Of a stretch of DNA of 35,520 nt, positions 8,441-15,989 are shown piece by piece (position 1 is the stretch's first letter; every line of letters begins with the position of its first letter). Below the pieces are notes generated by a model that had not been told where the DNA came from, did not search any database, and saw nothing but the letters and a program-made list of their open reading frames with translations. Origin of the DNA: Phenylobacterium sp. (GTDB lineage Bacteria; Pseudomonadota; Alphaproteobacteria; Caulobacterales; Caulobacteraceae). Location: assembly GCF_016793225.1 (NCBI RefSeq), contig NZ_JAEUMN010000026.1, forward strand, positions 1-35,520, written 5' to 3'. The position numbers and the translations under genes were made by a program.

Positions 8441-8607
8441 GCGGGGCGAGGTGTCCGACCTGCGGCAAGCCGCCGGATCCGGCCTACCGGCCGTTCTGCT
8501 CGCGCCGCTGCGCCGACGTCGACCTGCAGCGCTGGCTGTCGGGAAGCTACGCCATCCCGGCCGAGGAGGACGAGGGCCTGCCCGACCGCGACGCGGCCGA
8601 CGAATAG
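8437..8607 (+). CDS. yacG: DNA gyrase inhibitor YacG, zinc-ribbon protein
   Basis: A 56-residue protein with four zinc ligands: Cys6 and Cys9 in RCPTCGK, and Cys21 and Cys25 in RPFCSRRC. The motif [13 protein letters not shown] and an acidic tail follow. This matches YacG, which in E. coli binds the GyrB C-terminal region and inhibits gyrase. It starts at ATG 8437, overlapping the RNase stop by 3 bases (ATGA), and is the last gene of the housekeeping run. The length is close to the E. coli protein (65 residues). Confidence 0.93.
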   Translation: MSGARCPTCGKPPDPAYRPFCSRRCADVDLQRWLSGSYAIPAEEDEGLPDRDAADE

Positions 8608-8633
8608 CCCTCGAAATTCCTGTCTCCGCGTCG

Positions 8634-8662
8634 CTGGACTTCCAAAAGCGGCTCTTCTATAG
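8634..8662 (+). promoter_or_regulatory. Predicted sigma-70 promoter of tRNA-Phe
   Basis: CTGGAC (8634-8639), a 17-base spacer and CTATAG (8657-8662) closely follow the alphaproteobacterial consensus. Initiation near 8669 would give a leader of about 20 bases before the tRNA. Confidence 0.6.
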
Positions 8663-8690
8663 ACACGCCTCCCGCGCGGGCGGACCCCGG

Positions 8691-8766
8691 GCCTGGGTAG
8701 CTCAGTTGGTAGAGCAGCGGATTGAAAATCCGCGTGTCGGTGGTTCGAATCCGCCCCCAGGCACCA
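8691..8766 (+). tRNA. tRNA-Phe(GAA)
   Basis: A complete 76-base cloverleaf with encoded CCA. The acceptor stem is GCCTGGG/CCCAGGC, the D arm GCTC-AGTTGGTA-GAGC, the anticodon arm GCGGA-TTGAAAA-TCCGC with anticodon GAA, and the T arm GGTGG-TTCGAAT-CCGCC. All stems pair, with one T-G wobble in the T stem. Confidence 0.97.
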
Positions 8767-9341
8767 TCTCCCACGGTTCCTCATCATTGCGCCGCCGGGC
8801 GCCCTCGTCGAGGCGGCCCCACCATCCCGGACGGGCTTGAGCCCGCGCCGCGAGGGCTGCGATGGCAGGTCCGGCGGCGGCCGAGCCGGCCGCGGAACGC
8901 CTGTCATTTGAGCAATCTGTGTTCCAAAAGATTGCTGCGTCGCAGCATCAGTTCGCGACGAGCGGTCGCCTTTCGAGCGCTCTTCCAACGAAGTCCTGTG
9001 TGCAGCGCACAATTCGTGCCGAAGCGTCAGAAAAATGACGGCCGCGGGAAAGCTTCTGCCCCTTGACGCTTCGATATGGGGTTGCCAAAGGGTCGGTCCG
9101 CTTGTCTTACAAAGCGGTAAGACTTTGGGTTCCTCCCGCAGGAGTTCAAGGCCGTCCGCCCAACGCCAATCCCTGCGCAAGTCGGGGTCCCGCGTTCCGG
9201 GTCGGGCGCAGCGATAGCGCCTCTGGCGTTCTGGCCGCGCGAGTGGTTTGGGCGCCGGGCTTTGTTTTAACTAGGGTGGAGACGCTCTCGCGCGACGACC
9301 CTCCGGCCAATCGTGCTAGACCAACCAGGAACTGGCGACAG
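8767..9341 (+). other. 575-base gene-free stretch before exbB
   Basis: No frame here looks like a real protein: the longest open frames are Arg/Ser-rich shadows running out of tRNA-Phe. The stretch holds a locally AT-richer part (about 8905-9130), an inverted repeat at 9104-9123, and a CTTGAC -35-like hexamer at 9062 that has no matching -10. The exbB promoter and any iron-dependent control must lie here, but I cannot place them. Confidence 0.5.
9104..9123 (+). repeat. Inverted repeat upstream of exbB
   Basis: GTCTTAC (9104-9110) and GTAAGAC (9117-9123) form a perfect 7-base inverted repeat around 6 bases. An alternative pairing uses CCGCTT and AAGCGG, which share the same centre region. It lies about 220 bases before exbB and could be an operator or an RNA structure. 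The local sequence looks tRNA-like, but no full cloverleaf folds. Confidence 0.4.
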
Positions 9342-10250
9342 ATGCTCGACAACAAACTGAAGATGACCTTCTCCGCTCTCCTCGGCGCCGTGGCGCTGAG
9401 CGTGAGCGCGCCGGCGTTCGCTCAGGACGCCGCCGCCCCGGCCGCCCCGGCTGCAGATGCGGCCGCCGCGGCTCCTGCCGACGCCGCCGCCGCTGCTGCT
9501 CCGGCCGCCGCGCCTGCCGCGCCCGCCGCCGAAACGGCCGATCCGCCGACCATGAAGAACGCGGGCAAGCTGAACGTCGGCACCATGTTCATGGACGCCG
9601 ACCCCGTGGTTAAGGTGATCATGATCGGCCTCGCTCTCGCCTCGGTGCTGAGCTGGACGATCCTCGTCACCAAGATCCTCGAGTTCCGCTCGCTGAACCG
9701 TCAGTCCGACGGCTTCGTCGAGAGCTTCCGGGGCGCCAAGTCGATCACGGACATGAGCCGGATCGCGCTCTCCGAGGAGTATGACGGCAACCCGCTGGCC
9801 GACATGGCCGCGGCGGCCGCCCAGGAGATCGAGCTGTCCAAGCAGGCCGGCCTCTCCATCGCCGGCGAGCACCGCGACACCACCATGGGCCGTGCGGAAC
9901 ACGCGGTGAGCGCGGTCCAGGCCTCGCTGGCCCGTCGCCTCTCGGGCGGCATGCAGTACCTGGCCTCGGTCGGCTCCAACGGTCCGTTCATCGGCCTGTT
10001 CGGCACCGTCTACGGGATCATGAACTCGTTCATCGGCATCGCGAACACCAACACGACCAACCTGGCCGTCGTGGCGCCCGGCATCGCCGAAGCGCTGCTC
10101 GCCACCGGTCTCGGCCTGTTCGCCGCCATCCCCTCGGTTATCTTCTACAACTACTTCCAGACCCGCATTTCCGCCTACGGCGCGCGGTCGGAAGGGTTCG
10201 TGGCCGAGCTGATGAACGCGATCTCCCGGCAGCTCGACAAGGGGGCGTAA
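9342..10250 (+). CDS. exbB: TonB-system energy transducer ExbB
   Basis: ExbB is the inner-membrane MotA/TolQ/ExbB proton-channel subunit that, with ExbD, energises TonB. The 302 residues start with a signal-peptide-like segment (cleavage near AFAQ, residue 28), then a long Ala/Pro linker (29-66) that E. coli ExbB lacks. Three membrane segments follow, at about 88-112, 205-234 and 246-271. The conserved SVGSNGPFIGLFGTVYGIMNSF and the last helix with ATGLGLFAAIPSVIFYN are typical. I chose ATG 9342 (AGGA upstream, proper signal peptide); the frame is open back to 9063 but without family similarity. The N-terminal extension is a type I know from alphaproteobacterial ExbB. Confidence 0.92.
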   Translation: MLDNKLKMTFSALLGAVALSVSAPAFAQDAAAPAAPAADAAAAAPADAAAAAAPAAAPAAPAAETADPPTMKNAGKLNVGTMFMDADPVVKVIMIGLALASVLSWTILVTKILEFRSLNRQSDGFVESFRGAKSITDMSRIALSEEYDGNPLADMAAAAAQEIELSKQAGLSIAGEHRDTTMGRAEHAVSAVQASLARRLSGGMQYLASVGSNGPFIGLFGTVYGIMNSFIGIANTNTTNLAVVAPGIAEALLATGLGLFAAIPSVIFYNYFQTRISAYGARSEGFVAELMNAISRQLDKGA

Positions 10251-10255
10251 TCTAG

Positions 10256-10687
10256 ATGGCCGCCAAACTCTCGAGTGGAGGGGGCGGGCGCTACGAGGAG
10301 CAGCAGAACTCCGAGATCAACGTCACGCCCTTCGTGGATGTGATGCTCGTGCTTCTGATCATCTTCATGGTGGCGGCGCCGCTGGCGAGCGTGACCGTCA
10401 AGGTCCAGCTCCCGCCTGCGGTCGCCCCGCCGGGCACCAATCCTCCGAAGCCGGTCTACATCTCGATCCAGCCGAACGGCAGCATCTTCATCCAGGACTT
10501 CCGGACGGATCTGGCGACGCTGGGGGACGACCTTCGAAAGAACCTGGGGAACACGCGTAATCCTGAGAAGGAACGCATCTTCATCCGGGCGGACAAGGAC
10601 GTGCTGTACGGCGATTTCATGGGCGTCATGAACATGCTGCAGGACAACAATTTCTACAGCGTGGCCCTCGTCGGTGAAGACAAGTAG
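10256..10687 (+). CDS. exbD: TonB-system biopolymer transport protein ExbD
   Basis: ExbD forms the proton-conducting helix inside the ExbB pentamer. The 143 residues have a short cytoplasmic N-terminus, one membrane segment (about 28-45) with the key Asp28 in TPFVDVMLVLLIIFMV, and a periplasmic domain with the conserved YISIQPNGSIFI and IFIRADKDVLYGDFMGVMNML. It starts 5 bases after the exbB stop and ends 10 bases before tonB, so the three form one operon. Confidence 0.95.
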   Translation: MAAKLSSGGGGRYEEQQNSEINVTPFVDVMLVLLIIFMVAAPLASVTVKVQLPPAVAPPGTNPPKPVYISIQPNGSIFIQDFRTDLATLGDDLRKNLGNTRNPEKERIFIRADKDVLYGDFMGVMNMLQDNNFYSVALVGEDK

Positions 10688-10697
10688 GTGGTGACCC

Positions 10698-11402
10698 ATG
10701 ACTGACGCTCACCACGAAGCCCTCACCCGGCACAACCCGTTCGACGATCCGAAGCCGAAGCGCCGGCCCGGGATGATCATCGCGCTCGTCGGGGCCGTCG
10801 TGGTCCATGGCGCGCTCGGGGTCTATCTCTGGAAGTCGCGGTTCGAGCCGAAGTACAAGGAGTACTCGGACGAGGTGACGGACGTGGCTCTCATCAAGCC
10901 CGTCCCGCCGCCTCCGCCGCCGCCTCCGCCTCCGCCGCCGCCGAACACCCCGCCGCCGCCGCCGCCGAAGCTGCAGCCGCGTCCGCCGGTGGCCGTGCCG
11001 GACCTGCCCTCGATCCCGCCGCTGCCGGTTCCGCCGGTCGAGCGTCGGATCGAAGAGCCGCGTCCGCCGGCCGCGCCGCCGCCGGAACCGCCGCGTCCTT
11101 CGGTGATCACCAACCCGGACTGGCTTCGCCGCCCGACCGGTGAGGACGTGGCCCGGTACTATCCGGACCGCGCGCAGCGGATGGAAGTGGAAGGCTCGGC
11201 CTCGCTGAGCTGCCAGGTGACCGCCCGCGGAACGCTGGAAGGCTGCTCCATCGTCTCGGAGAACCCCTCCGACATGGGCTTCGGCGACGCTGCGATGAAG
11301 ATGTCCAGGCTCTTCAAGATGCGGCCGCAGACCAAGGACGGCCAGCCCGTCAGCGGCGGCACGGTGCGGATCCCGATCCGCTTCGTTCTACCGAAGGGCT
11401 GA
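10698..11402 (+). CDS. tonB: TonB protein
   Basis: TonB spans the periplasm and opens TonB-dependent outer-membrane receptors. The 234 residues show a cytoplasmic N-terminus, one membrane anchor (about 25-44) with the functionally essential His37 (VVVHG), a Pro-rich periplasmic stretch (about 66-135) that includes a run of 13 prolines after residue 68, and a C-terminal TonB domain (about 145-234, from YYPDRAQRMEVEGSASLSC to VRIPIRFVLP). Two Cys residues in that domain (SLSC and EGCS) could form a disulphide. It is the last gene of exbB-exbD-tonB, closed by a strong terminator. Confidence 0.95.
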   Translation: MTDAHHEALTRHNPFDDPKPKRRPGMIIALVGAVVVHGALGVYLWKSRFEPKYKEYSDEVTDVALIKPVPPPPPPPPPPPPPNTPPPPPPKLQPRPPVAVPDLPSIPPLPVPPVERRIEEPRPPAAPPPEPPRPSVITNPDWLRRPTGEDVARYYPDRAQRMEVEGSASLSCQVTARGTLEGCSIVSENPSDMGFGDAAMKMSRLFKMRPQTKDGQPVSGGTVRIPIRFVLPKG

Positions 11403-11426
11403 TCCGCAAGGATCGACGACACAAGG

Positions 11427-11458
11427 GCCCCGGCCGCCATGCGCGGCCGGGGCTTTTT
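11427..11458 (+). terminator. Intrinsic terminator of the exbB-exbD-tonB operon
   Basis: A perfect 11-bp stem, GCCCCGGCCGC (11427-11437) with GCGGCCGGGGC (11443-11453), and a 5-base loop are followed by TTTTT and further T-rich sequence. It starts 24 bases after the tonB stop. Confidence 0.9.
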
Positions 11459-11511
11459 CTTTGCCCGCGGCGACCCTGTGCGCGATCCCGCGCGCGGCGG
11501 CTCCGAGCCCG

Positions 11512-11540
11512 CTTGATCGGACCGCCCCCGCCGACTATTA
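11512..11540 (+). promoter_or_regulatory. Predicted sigma-70 promoter of tRNA-His
   Basis: CTTGAT (11512-11517), a 17-base spacer and CTATTA (11535-11540) fit the alphaproteobacterial consensus. It ends 20 bases before the tRNA. Confidence 0.6.
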
Positions 11541-11560
11541 CAGCGCGCTCGCGATGACGC

Positions 11561-11637
11561 GCCGCCCTAGCTCAGTTGGTTAGAGCGCCAGATTGTGGCT
11601 CTGGAGGTCCCCCGTTCGATCCGGGGGGGCGGTACCA
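11561..11637 (+). tRNA. tRNA-His(GTG), without an encoded G-1
   Basis: A complete 77-base cloverleaf with encoded CCA: acceptor GCCGCCC/GGGCGGT, D arm GCTC-AGTTGGTTA-GAGC, anticodon arm CCAGA-TTGTGGC-TCTGG (anticodon GTG), and T arm CCCCG-TTCGATC-CGGGG. In the standard alignment the base before position 1 is C, position 1 pairs with T72 as a G-U wobble, and the discriminator is A73. Most bacteria encode G-1 opposite C73; the loss of G-1 with A73 is the known alphaproteobacterial exception. Confidence 0.95.
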
Positions 11638-11782
11638 TCGCAGATCCCCTCGCTCTCGAGAGACGACGGCCCGTCCGTTCGGGACCCCTTGCCTTGCCCA
11701 GCGTCACCCTTGCAGCTTGCGTCCCGGAGTCTAACGTGTGTTTGACCGACCGCGCGCCAGAGGCGGCGAAGGGGAGAAGGCC

Positions 11783-12766
11783 ATGATCAAAACCCGCATC
11801 ACCGAGATGTTCGGCATCGAGACCCCGCTCGTCATGGGCGGCATGACGGGCGTCGGATATGCGCCGCTCGTGGCGGCCGTCGCCAACGCCGGCGCGCTCG
11901 GGTTCATCACCGCCCACCATTCTCAGTCGGCCGAGGAGCTCCACAAGGAGATCCAGCGCTGCCGCGACCTCACCGACAAGCCGTTCGGGGTGAACCTGAC
12001 GCTGCTGCCGTCGCTGAACCCCATCCCCTACGACGAGTACCGGCAGGCGATCATCGAGAGCGGCGTGAAGATCGTCGAGACCGCCGGCCGCGCGCCGGTC
12101 GACCATCTGCCCGCCTTCAAGGAGGCCGGCGTCAAGGTGATCCACAAGTGCACCTCCGTGCGGCACTCGGTGTCGGCGGTGAAGCACGGCTGCGACGTGA
12201 TCTCGATCGACGGCTTCGAGTGCGCCGGCCACCCGGGCGAGGACGACATCGGTCTGATCGTGCTGCTGCCGGCGACGGCCGATGCGGTGAACGTGCCGAT
12301 CATCGCCTCGGGCGGCATGGCGGACGGCCGCAGCCTGGCGGCGGCGCTGGCGCTCGGCGCCGACGGCGTGAACATGGGCACGCGCTTCATGGCCACCCAG
12401 GAGTGCGACATCCACGAGAACGTGAAGCGCAAGATCGTGGAGAATTCCGAGCGCGACACGCTGCTGACCAACCGCACGCTGCGCAACACCAGCCGCGTCG
12501 CGCGCAACGCCATCTCGGAAGAGGTGGTCAAGATCCAGCAGGACCCCACGAAGACCATCGAGGACGTGCGCCACCTGGTGGCCGGCGTGCGGGGCCGCAA
12601 GAACGTGCTGGGTGAGGGCGACACCGACGGCGGCATCTGGACCGTGGGCCAGAGCCAGGGCCTGATCCACGACATCCCGACCTGCAAGGAACTGGTGGCG
12701 AACATCATGCGCCAGGCCGAGGAGGTCCTTCAGCGCGACGCCCGCCGCGTGATGGTGACGGCCTGA
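11783..12766 (+). CDS. Nitronate monooxygenase (2-nitropropane dioxygenase family)
   Basis: A 327-residue FMN-dependent TIM-barrel enzyme that oxidises alkyl nitronates such as propionate-3-nitronate. The N-terminus ITEMFGIETPLVMGGMTGV, the active-site segment SIDGFECAGHPGEDD (about 158-172), the phosphate-binding VPIIASGGMADGRSLAAALALGADGVNMGTRF and the late GVRGRKNVLGEGDTDGGIWTVGQ segment fit the family. It is cytoplasmic. ATG 11783 has a GGGGAGAAGG ribosome binding site; the frame is open back to 11738, but those residues are not family-like. Some relatives are enoyl reductases of fatty-acid synthesis or act on other substrates, so the exact substrate is uncertain. Confidence 0.88.
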   Translation: MIKTRITEMFGIETPLVMGGMTGVGYAPLVAAVANAGALGFITAHHSQSAEELHKEIQRCRDLTDKPFGVNLTLLPSLNPIPYDEYRQAIIESGVKIVETAGRAPVDHLPAFKEAGVKVIHKCTSVRHSVSAVKHGCDVISIDGFECAGHPGEDDIGLIVLLPATADAVNVPIIASGGMADGRSLAAALALGADGVNMGTRFMATQECDIHENVKRKIVENSERDTLLTNRTLRNTSRVARNAISEEVVKIQQDPTKTIEDVRHLVAGVRGRKNVLGEGDTDGGIWTVGQSQGLIHDIPTCKELVANIMRQAEEVLQRDARRVMVTA

Positions 12767-12778
12767 GGATCGGAGAGG

Positions 12779-12805
12779 CGCGCTCGCTCAACCGGCGAGC
12801 GCGCT
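12779..12805 (+). terminator. Hairpin after nitronate monooxygenase, weak terminator
   Basis: A perfect 10-bp stem (12779-12788 with 12796-12805) and a 7-base loop lie 13 bases after the stop codon. The following bases (TTGCC) are not T-rich, so termination by this hairpin alone is uncertain. Confidence 0.45.
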
Positions 12806-12884
12806 TGCCAAGCTGAAGCGTTGAAGCTGTAGTCCGGACCCAGGGGGGAGACGGGCGACAAGAAGGCGCGCGGCCCTTGCCGAT

Positions 12885-12893
12885 GGGGGGGGG
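12885..12893 (+). repeat. Nine-G homopolymer at the start of the metalloprotease gene
   Basis: Nine consecutive G lie between an ATG (12883-12885, whose G is the first of the run) and the TTG start at 12897. With nine G the ATG frame stops after eight codons. With ten G (or seven) that ATG would read straight into the protease frame. The run may also act as the Shine-Dalgarno sequence for the TTG. Confidence 0.7.
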
Positions 12894-12896
12894 CGC

Positions 12897-15038
12897 TTGC
12901 CGAGCGTAACGACATTCGACGCTCTGCTGTCCGGCCTCTCCTGGAACGGCATCGGGGTCAGCGGACGGCCGACGTTCGTGACCTACTCCTTCGATGCGGC
13001 GCCCCATCCCGACTACGCCCTGGCCTTTCCGAGCGCCTTCCTGGGGAGCTTCCAGCCGCTGACCGCCGCCGAGCAGGATGTGGCGCGGCAGGCCCTGAAG
13101 GCCTGGGGCGACGCCAGCGGGCTCACCTTCCTCGAGGTCCCGGCCGGGCGTGGCGACATCCGCTTCGGCGTCTACGACTTCCGGCTGGGGCCGGAAGACA
13201 TCGAGGACAGCGCCGCCTTCGCGTTCAATCCGTTCGTCTTCGACGATCCCGAAGGCGCCTTCGAGGACCACTTCGGCGGCGACATCTTCATCGACCTGGG
13301 CCAGGCGACCTTCGACACCCTGGTGCACGAGATCGGCCACGCCATCGGGCTCAAGCATCCGTTCGAAGGCCAGACGACGCTCGACGCGTCGGTCGACGAC
13401 ATCGCGCACACCGTGATGACGTACAATCCGGCGGGCGGCCCCGCCGCGGCCCTGGGTTCGCTCGACATCCTGGCGGTCCAGCACCTCTACGGCGGCCCCG
13501 CCACGGATGGGACCCAGGCGACCAGCTGGAGCTGGGACTCCGCAGCCTACATCCTCACCCTGGCAGGCGGCCCCGCGAACGACACCCTCGCCGGCGTGGC
13601 CGTGGCGGACCGGATCACCGCGGGGGCAGGAGACGACTACGTCATGGCGCGCGGCGGCGCCGACGTGCTGGACGGCGGAGACGGCGCCGACACCATGGCC
13701 GGCGGCGACGACGCCGACACCCTCGCCGGAGCGGCCGGCAACGACGTGCTCGACGGCGATCCCGGCGACGACAGCCTGGCGGGCGGCGAGGGCGCCGACG
13801 ACCTGTGGGGCCTGGCGGGCGCCGACACCATCACCGGCGACGAGGGGGGCGACACGCTGCACGGCGGCTCGGGCGCGAACCGTCTGTTCGGCGGGTCCGG
13901 CAACGACGTCATCATCGTGGTCGACGGTCGCAGCACCGTCGATGGCGGCGAGGGGGCCGACCAGCTCTGGCTCGTGCCGCTGTCCTCCGCCAGCGCGGTC
14001 CTGACCTACGCGAGCCTGACGGCGGGCGGCGGGACCTATACCGGCATCGAGTCGGTGGTGATGTTCGGCGACTTGAACGTGGACACCCTGGTCGGCGGGG
14101 CGCTGCCGGACCTTCTCATGGGCGAGGGGGGCGCGGACTCCATCGTCGGCGGCGCGTCCGACGACGGGCTCTTTGGCGACACCGGCGCGGACACGCTGTC
14201 GGGCGGCGAGGGCGCGGACTACCTCGAGGGCTGGAGCGGCGACGACTGGCTGATTCCGGGCGGCGGCAACGACCTCATCTGGGGCGCCTCCGGAATCGAC
14301 ACCGTGGACTTTTCGGGCGAGCTGGAAGGCATCGACGTCACCATCAACGCCCCGCGCTCGATCAGCGGCGCGATCGAGGAGATGCTCGACGTCGAGAACA
14401 TCGTGGGCACGGCGTACGCCGACAACATCATCGGCGACGGCGGCGCGAACCGCCTGTTCGGCGGGGGCGGCGCGGACACGGTCAACGGCCGCGACGGCGC
14501 GAACTACCTGCGCGGCGACGACGGGGCCGACAGCCTGCTCGGCGGCGCGAACTTCGACGACATCAACGGGAACGTGGGCGAGGACACGGGTTCCGGCGGG
14601 GGCGGCGACGACTGGGTCGTGGGCGGCAAGGACAACGACCGCCTCTCGGGAGACGATGGCGCGGACCTGGTCTACGGCAACCTGGGCGCCGACACCTGCG
14701 AGGGCGGGGCGGGCGCCGACACGATCCGCGGCGGCCAGCAGGACGACGTGCTGCAGGGCGGCGCCGGGGACGACTACCTGTCGGGGGACAAGGACAGCGA
14801 CACGGTCACCGGCGGCGAGGGGGCGGACATCTTCCACACCTTCGGCGACGCCGGCGTCGACCGTGTTATGGACTTCAGCCTCGCCCAGGGCGACCGCGTG
14901 ATGCTGGATCCCGGAACCCAGTACAGCCTGTCCCAGGTGGGCTCCGACACCGTCATCAGCATGACGGGGGGCGGCCAGATGATCCTGGTCGGCGTCGCCC
15001 TGTCCAGCCTGACCGGCAACTGGATCTTCGGGAACTGA
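12897..15038 (+). CDS. Serralysin-type (M10) metalloprotease with RTX calcium-binding repeats
   Basis: A 713-residue secreted zinc protease. The catalytic domain covers about residues 1-195: the zinc motif HEIGHAIGLKH (His144, Glu145, His148, His154), the Met-turn Met174 in HTVMTY, and the serralysin-typical LDILAVQHLYG. Residues about 225-650 contain many GGxGxDxLxGGxG nonapeptides that bind calcium in a beta-roll, and the end (about 650-713, FGDAGVDRVMDFSLAQGDRV to NWIFGN) resembles the type I secretion end domain. There is no N-terminal signal peptide, as expected for ABC-dependent export. No ABC exporter is in this window. The start is TTG 12897, which gives the family-like MPSVTTFDALLSGLSW; the frame of ATG 12883 would need a one-base change in the adjacent G run. 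Confidence 0.92.
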   Translation: MPSVTTFDALLSGLSWNGIGVSGRPTFVTYSFDAAPHPDYALAFPSAFLGSFQPLTAAEQDVARQALKAWGDASGLTFLEVPAGRGDIRFGVYDFRLGPEDIEDSAAFAFNPFVFDDPEGAFEDHFGGDIFIDLGQATFDTLVHEIGHAIGLKHPFEGQTTLDASVDDIAHTVMTYNPAGGPAAALGSLDILAVQHLYGGPATDGTQATSWSWDSAAYILTLAGGPANDTLAGVAVADRITAGAGDDYVMARGGADVLDGGDGADTMAGGDDADTLAGAAGNDVLDGDPGDDSLAGGEGADDLWGLAGADTITGDEGGDTLHGGSGANRLFGGSGNDVIIVVDGRSTVDGGEGADQLWLVPLSSASAVLTYASLTAGGGTYTGIESVVMFGDLNVDTLVGGALPDLLMGEGGADSIVGGASDDGLFGDTGADTLSGGEGADYLEGWSGDDWLIPGGGNDLIWGASGIDTVDFSGELEGIDVTINAPRSISGAIEEMLDVENIVGTAYADNIIGDGGANRLFGGGGADTVNGRDGANYLRGDDGADSLLGGANFDDINGNVGEDTGSGGGGDDWVVGGKDNDRLSGDDGADLVYGNLGADTCEGGAGADTIRGGQQDDVLQGGAGDDYLSGDKDSDTVTGGEGADIFHTFGDAGVDRVMDFSLAQGDRVMLDPGTQYSLSQVGSDTVISMTGGGQMILVGVALSSLTGNWIFGN

Positions 15039-15171
15039 GGCTCGCCTGAAGCGGGTCCGCCATGGGGGCACGCCGACGGCAACAGGTCAGCGCGTCCATC
15101 GCCTGCGCGCCTTCGGCCGGGATCGGCCGTCGGAAGCTGCCAACAGGCGGAAAACGGTGATAGCGAGGGCC

Positions 15172-15864
15172 ATGGTTCGAGCGGGTGGACAGACCGGGGG
15201 CGCGGTGCGGGGCCGCAGGCCCAAGGGGCAGGGGCCGGACCTGCGCCAGGCCATACTTGACGCCGCGGAGTCCCTCTTCTCCCGCCACGGCTTCTACGGC
15301 GTCACCGTCCGGCAGGTGGCGGGCGAGGCGGGCGTCGACACCGCGCTGATCCACTACTACTTCGGCGCCAAGCGCGAGCTGTTCGACAGCGTCTTCGCGC
15401 GGCGTGCCCAGATCCTGAACGAGATCCGCGTCGAGGCGATCGCGGCCTATGCGGCCGCCCACGCCGGCCGCATGACGCTCGAAGGCGTGATCGAGGCCTT
15501 CATCGACCCGCTCGTCGAGCTCGCCTCGACCAACGACGAGGGCTGGAAGAACTACTTCCGGCTGGTCGCGCTGGTGAACAACACGCCCGCCTGGGGCGGC
15601 GAGACGATGCACCGGTTCTTCGATCCGGTGGTGCGCCAGCTGATCGACACCCTCGAGGCGGCCTGTCCGGGGGCCGAGCGGCGCGATCTCTACTGGGGCT
15701 ACCAGTTTCTCAGCGGCGCGATGATGCTGACGCTCTCCGAGACCGGACGCATCGACCAGCTCTCGGACGGCCTGTGCCGGTCCACGGATCTCGCCGCCGT
15801 CCGCGCGCGGCTCTACGCGTGGTGTGCGGCAGGTCTCACGGAAATCGTGCGGCGGAGGGCGTAG
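15172..15864 (+). CDS. TetR-family transcriptional regulator
   Basis: A 230-residue regulator. The N-terminal helix-turn-helix is clear: ILDAAESLFSRHGFYGVTVRQVAGEAGVDTALIHYYF, and the following FGAKRELFDSVFARR is standard for TetR proteins. The C-terminal ligand domain contains FIDPLVELASTNDEGWKNYFRLVALVNNTP, reminiscent of the regulators of acyl-CoA or drug efflux genes; the ligand is unknown. I chose ATG 15172 with GAGG just upstream; GTG 15157 would add five residues. It is separated from the protease by 133 bases and followed by an AT-rich stretch carrying a probable small RNA. Its targets cannot be assigned from position. Confidence 0.9.
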   Translation: MVRAGGQTGGAVRGRRPKGQGPDLRQAILDAAESLFSRHGFYGVTVRQVAGEAGVDTALIHYYFGAKRELFDSVFARRAQILNEIRVEAIAAYAAAHAGRMTLEGVIEAFIDPLVELASTNDEGWKNYFRLVALVNNTPAWGGETMHRFFDPVVRQLIDTLEAACPGAERRDLYWGYQFLSGAMMLTLSETGRIDQLSDGLCRSTDLAAVRARLYAWCAAGLTEIVRRRA

Positions 15865-15989
15865 CCCAGGCTTGCCGCGCCGCAACATCGTTATGCGTCG
15901 CGCAACAAAGCATCATAAAATCAATTGTATAGACTGCGGCGGCGCTGATTTCACCCTTGCAAGAAATTTCCGCTTGCGTGCAGTGCAAC

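Noticed and set aside
9075-9150. tRNA-like stretch around GTCTTACAAAGCGG upstream of exbB, resembling part of a tRNA anticodon arm
   Set aside because: No acceptor stem, D arm and T arm can be placed around it that pair together; it is kept only as an inverted repeat.
10904-11060. C/G-rich low-complexity repeat
   Set aside because: It encodes the proline-rich periplasmic part of TonB, which explains it.
13620-14860. Possible DNA repeat array
   Set aside because: The repetition is at the protein level (GGxGxD nonapeptides) with varied codons, so it is a coding repeat of the RTX domain, not a mobile or CRISPR array.
12705-15071. A 788-residue minus-strand frame over the metalloprotease
   Set aside because: It is an antisense shadow of the repetitive RTX gene: low complexity, no motif, no start site evidence.
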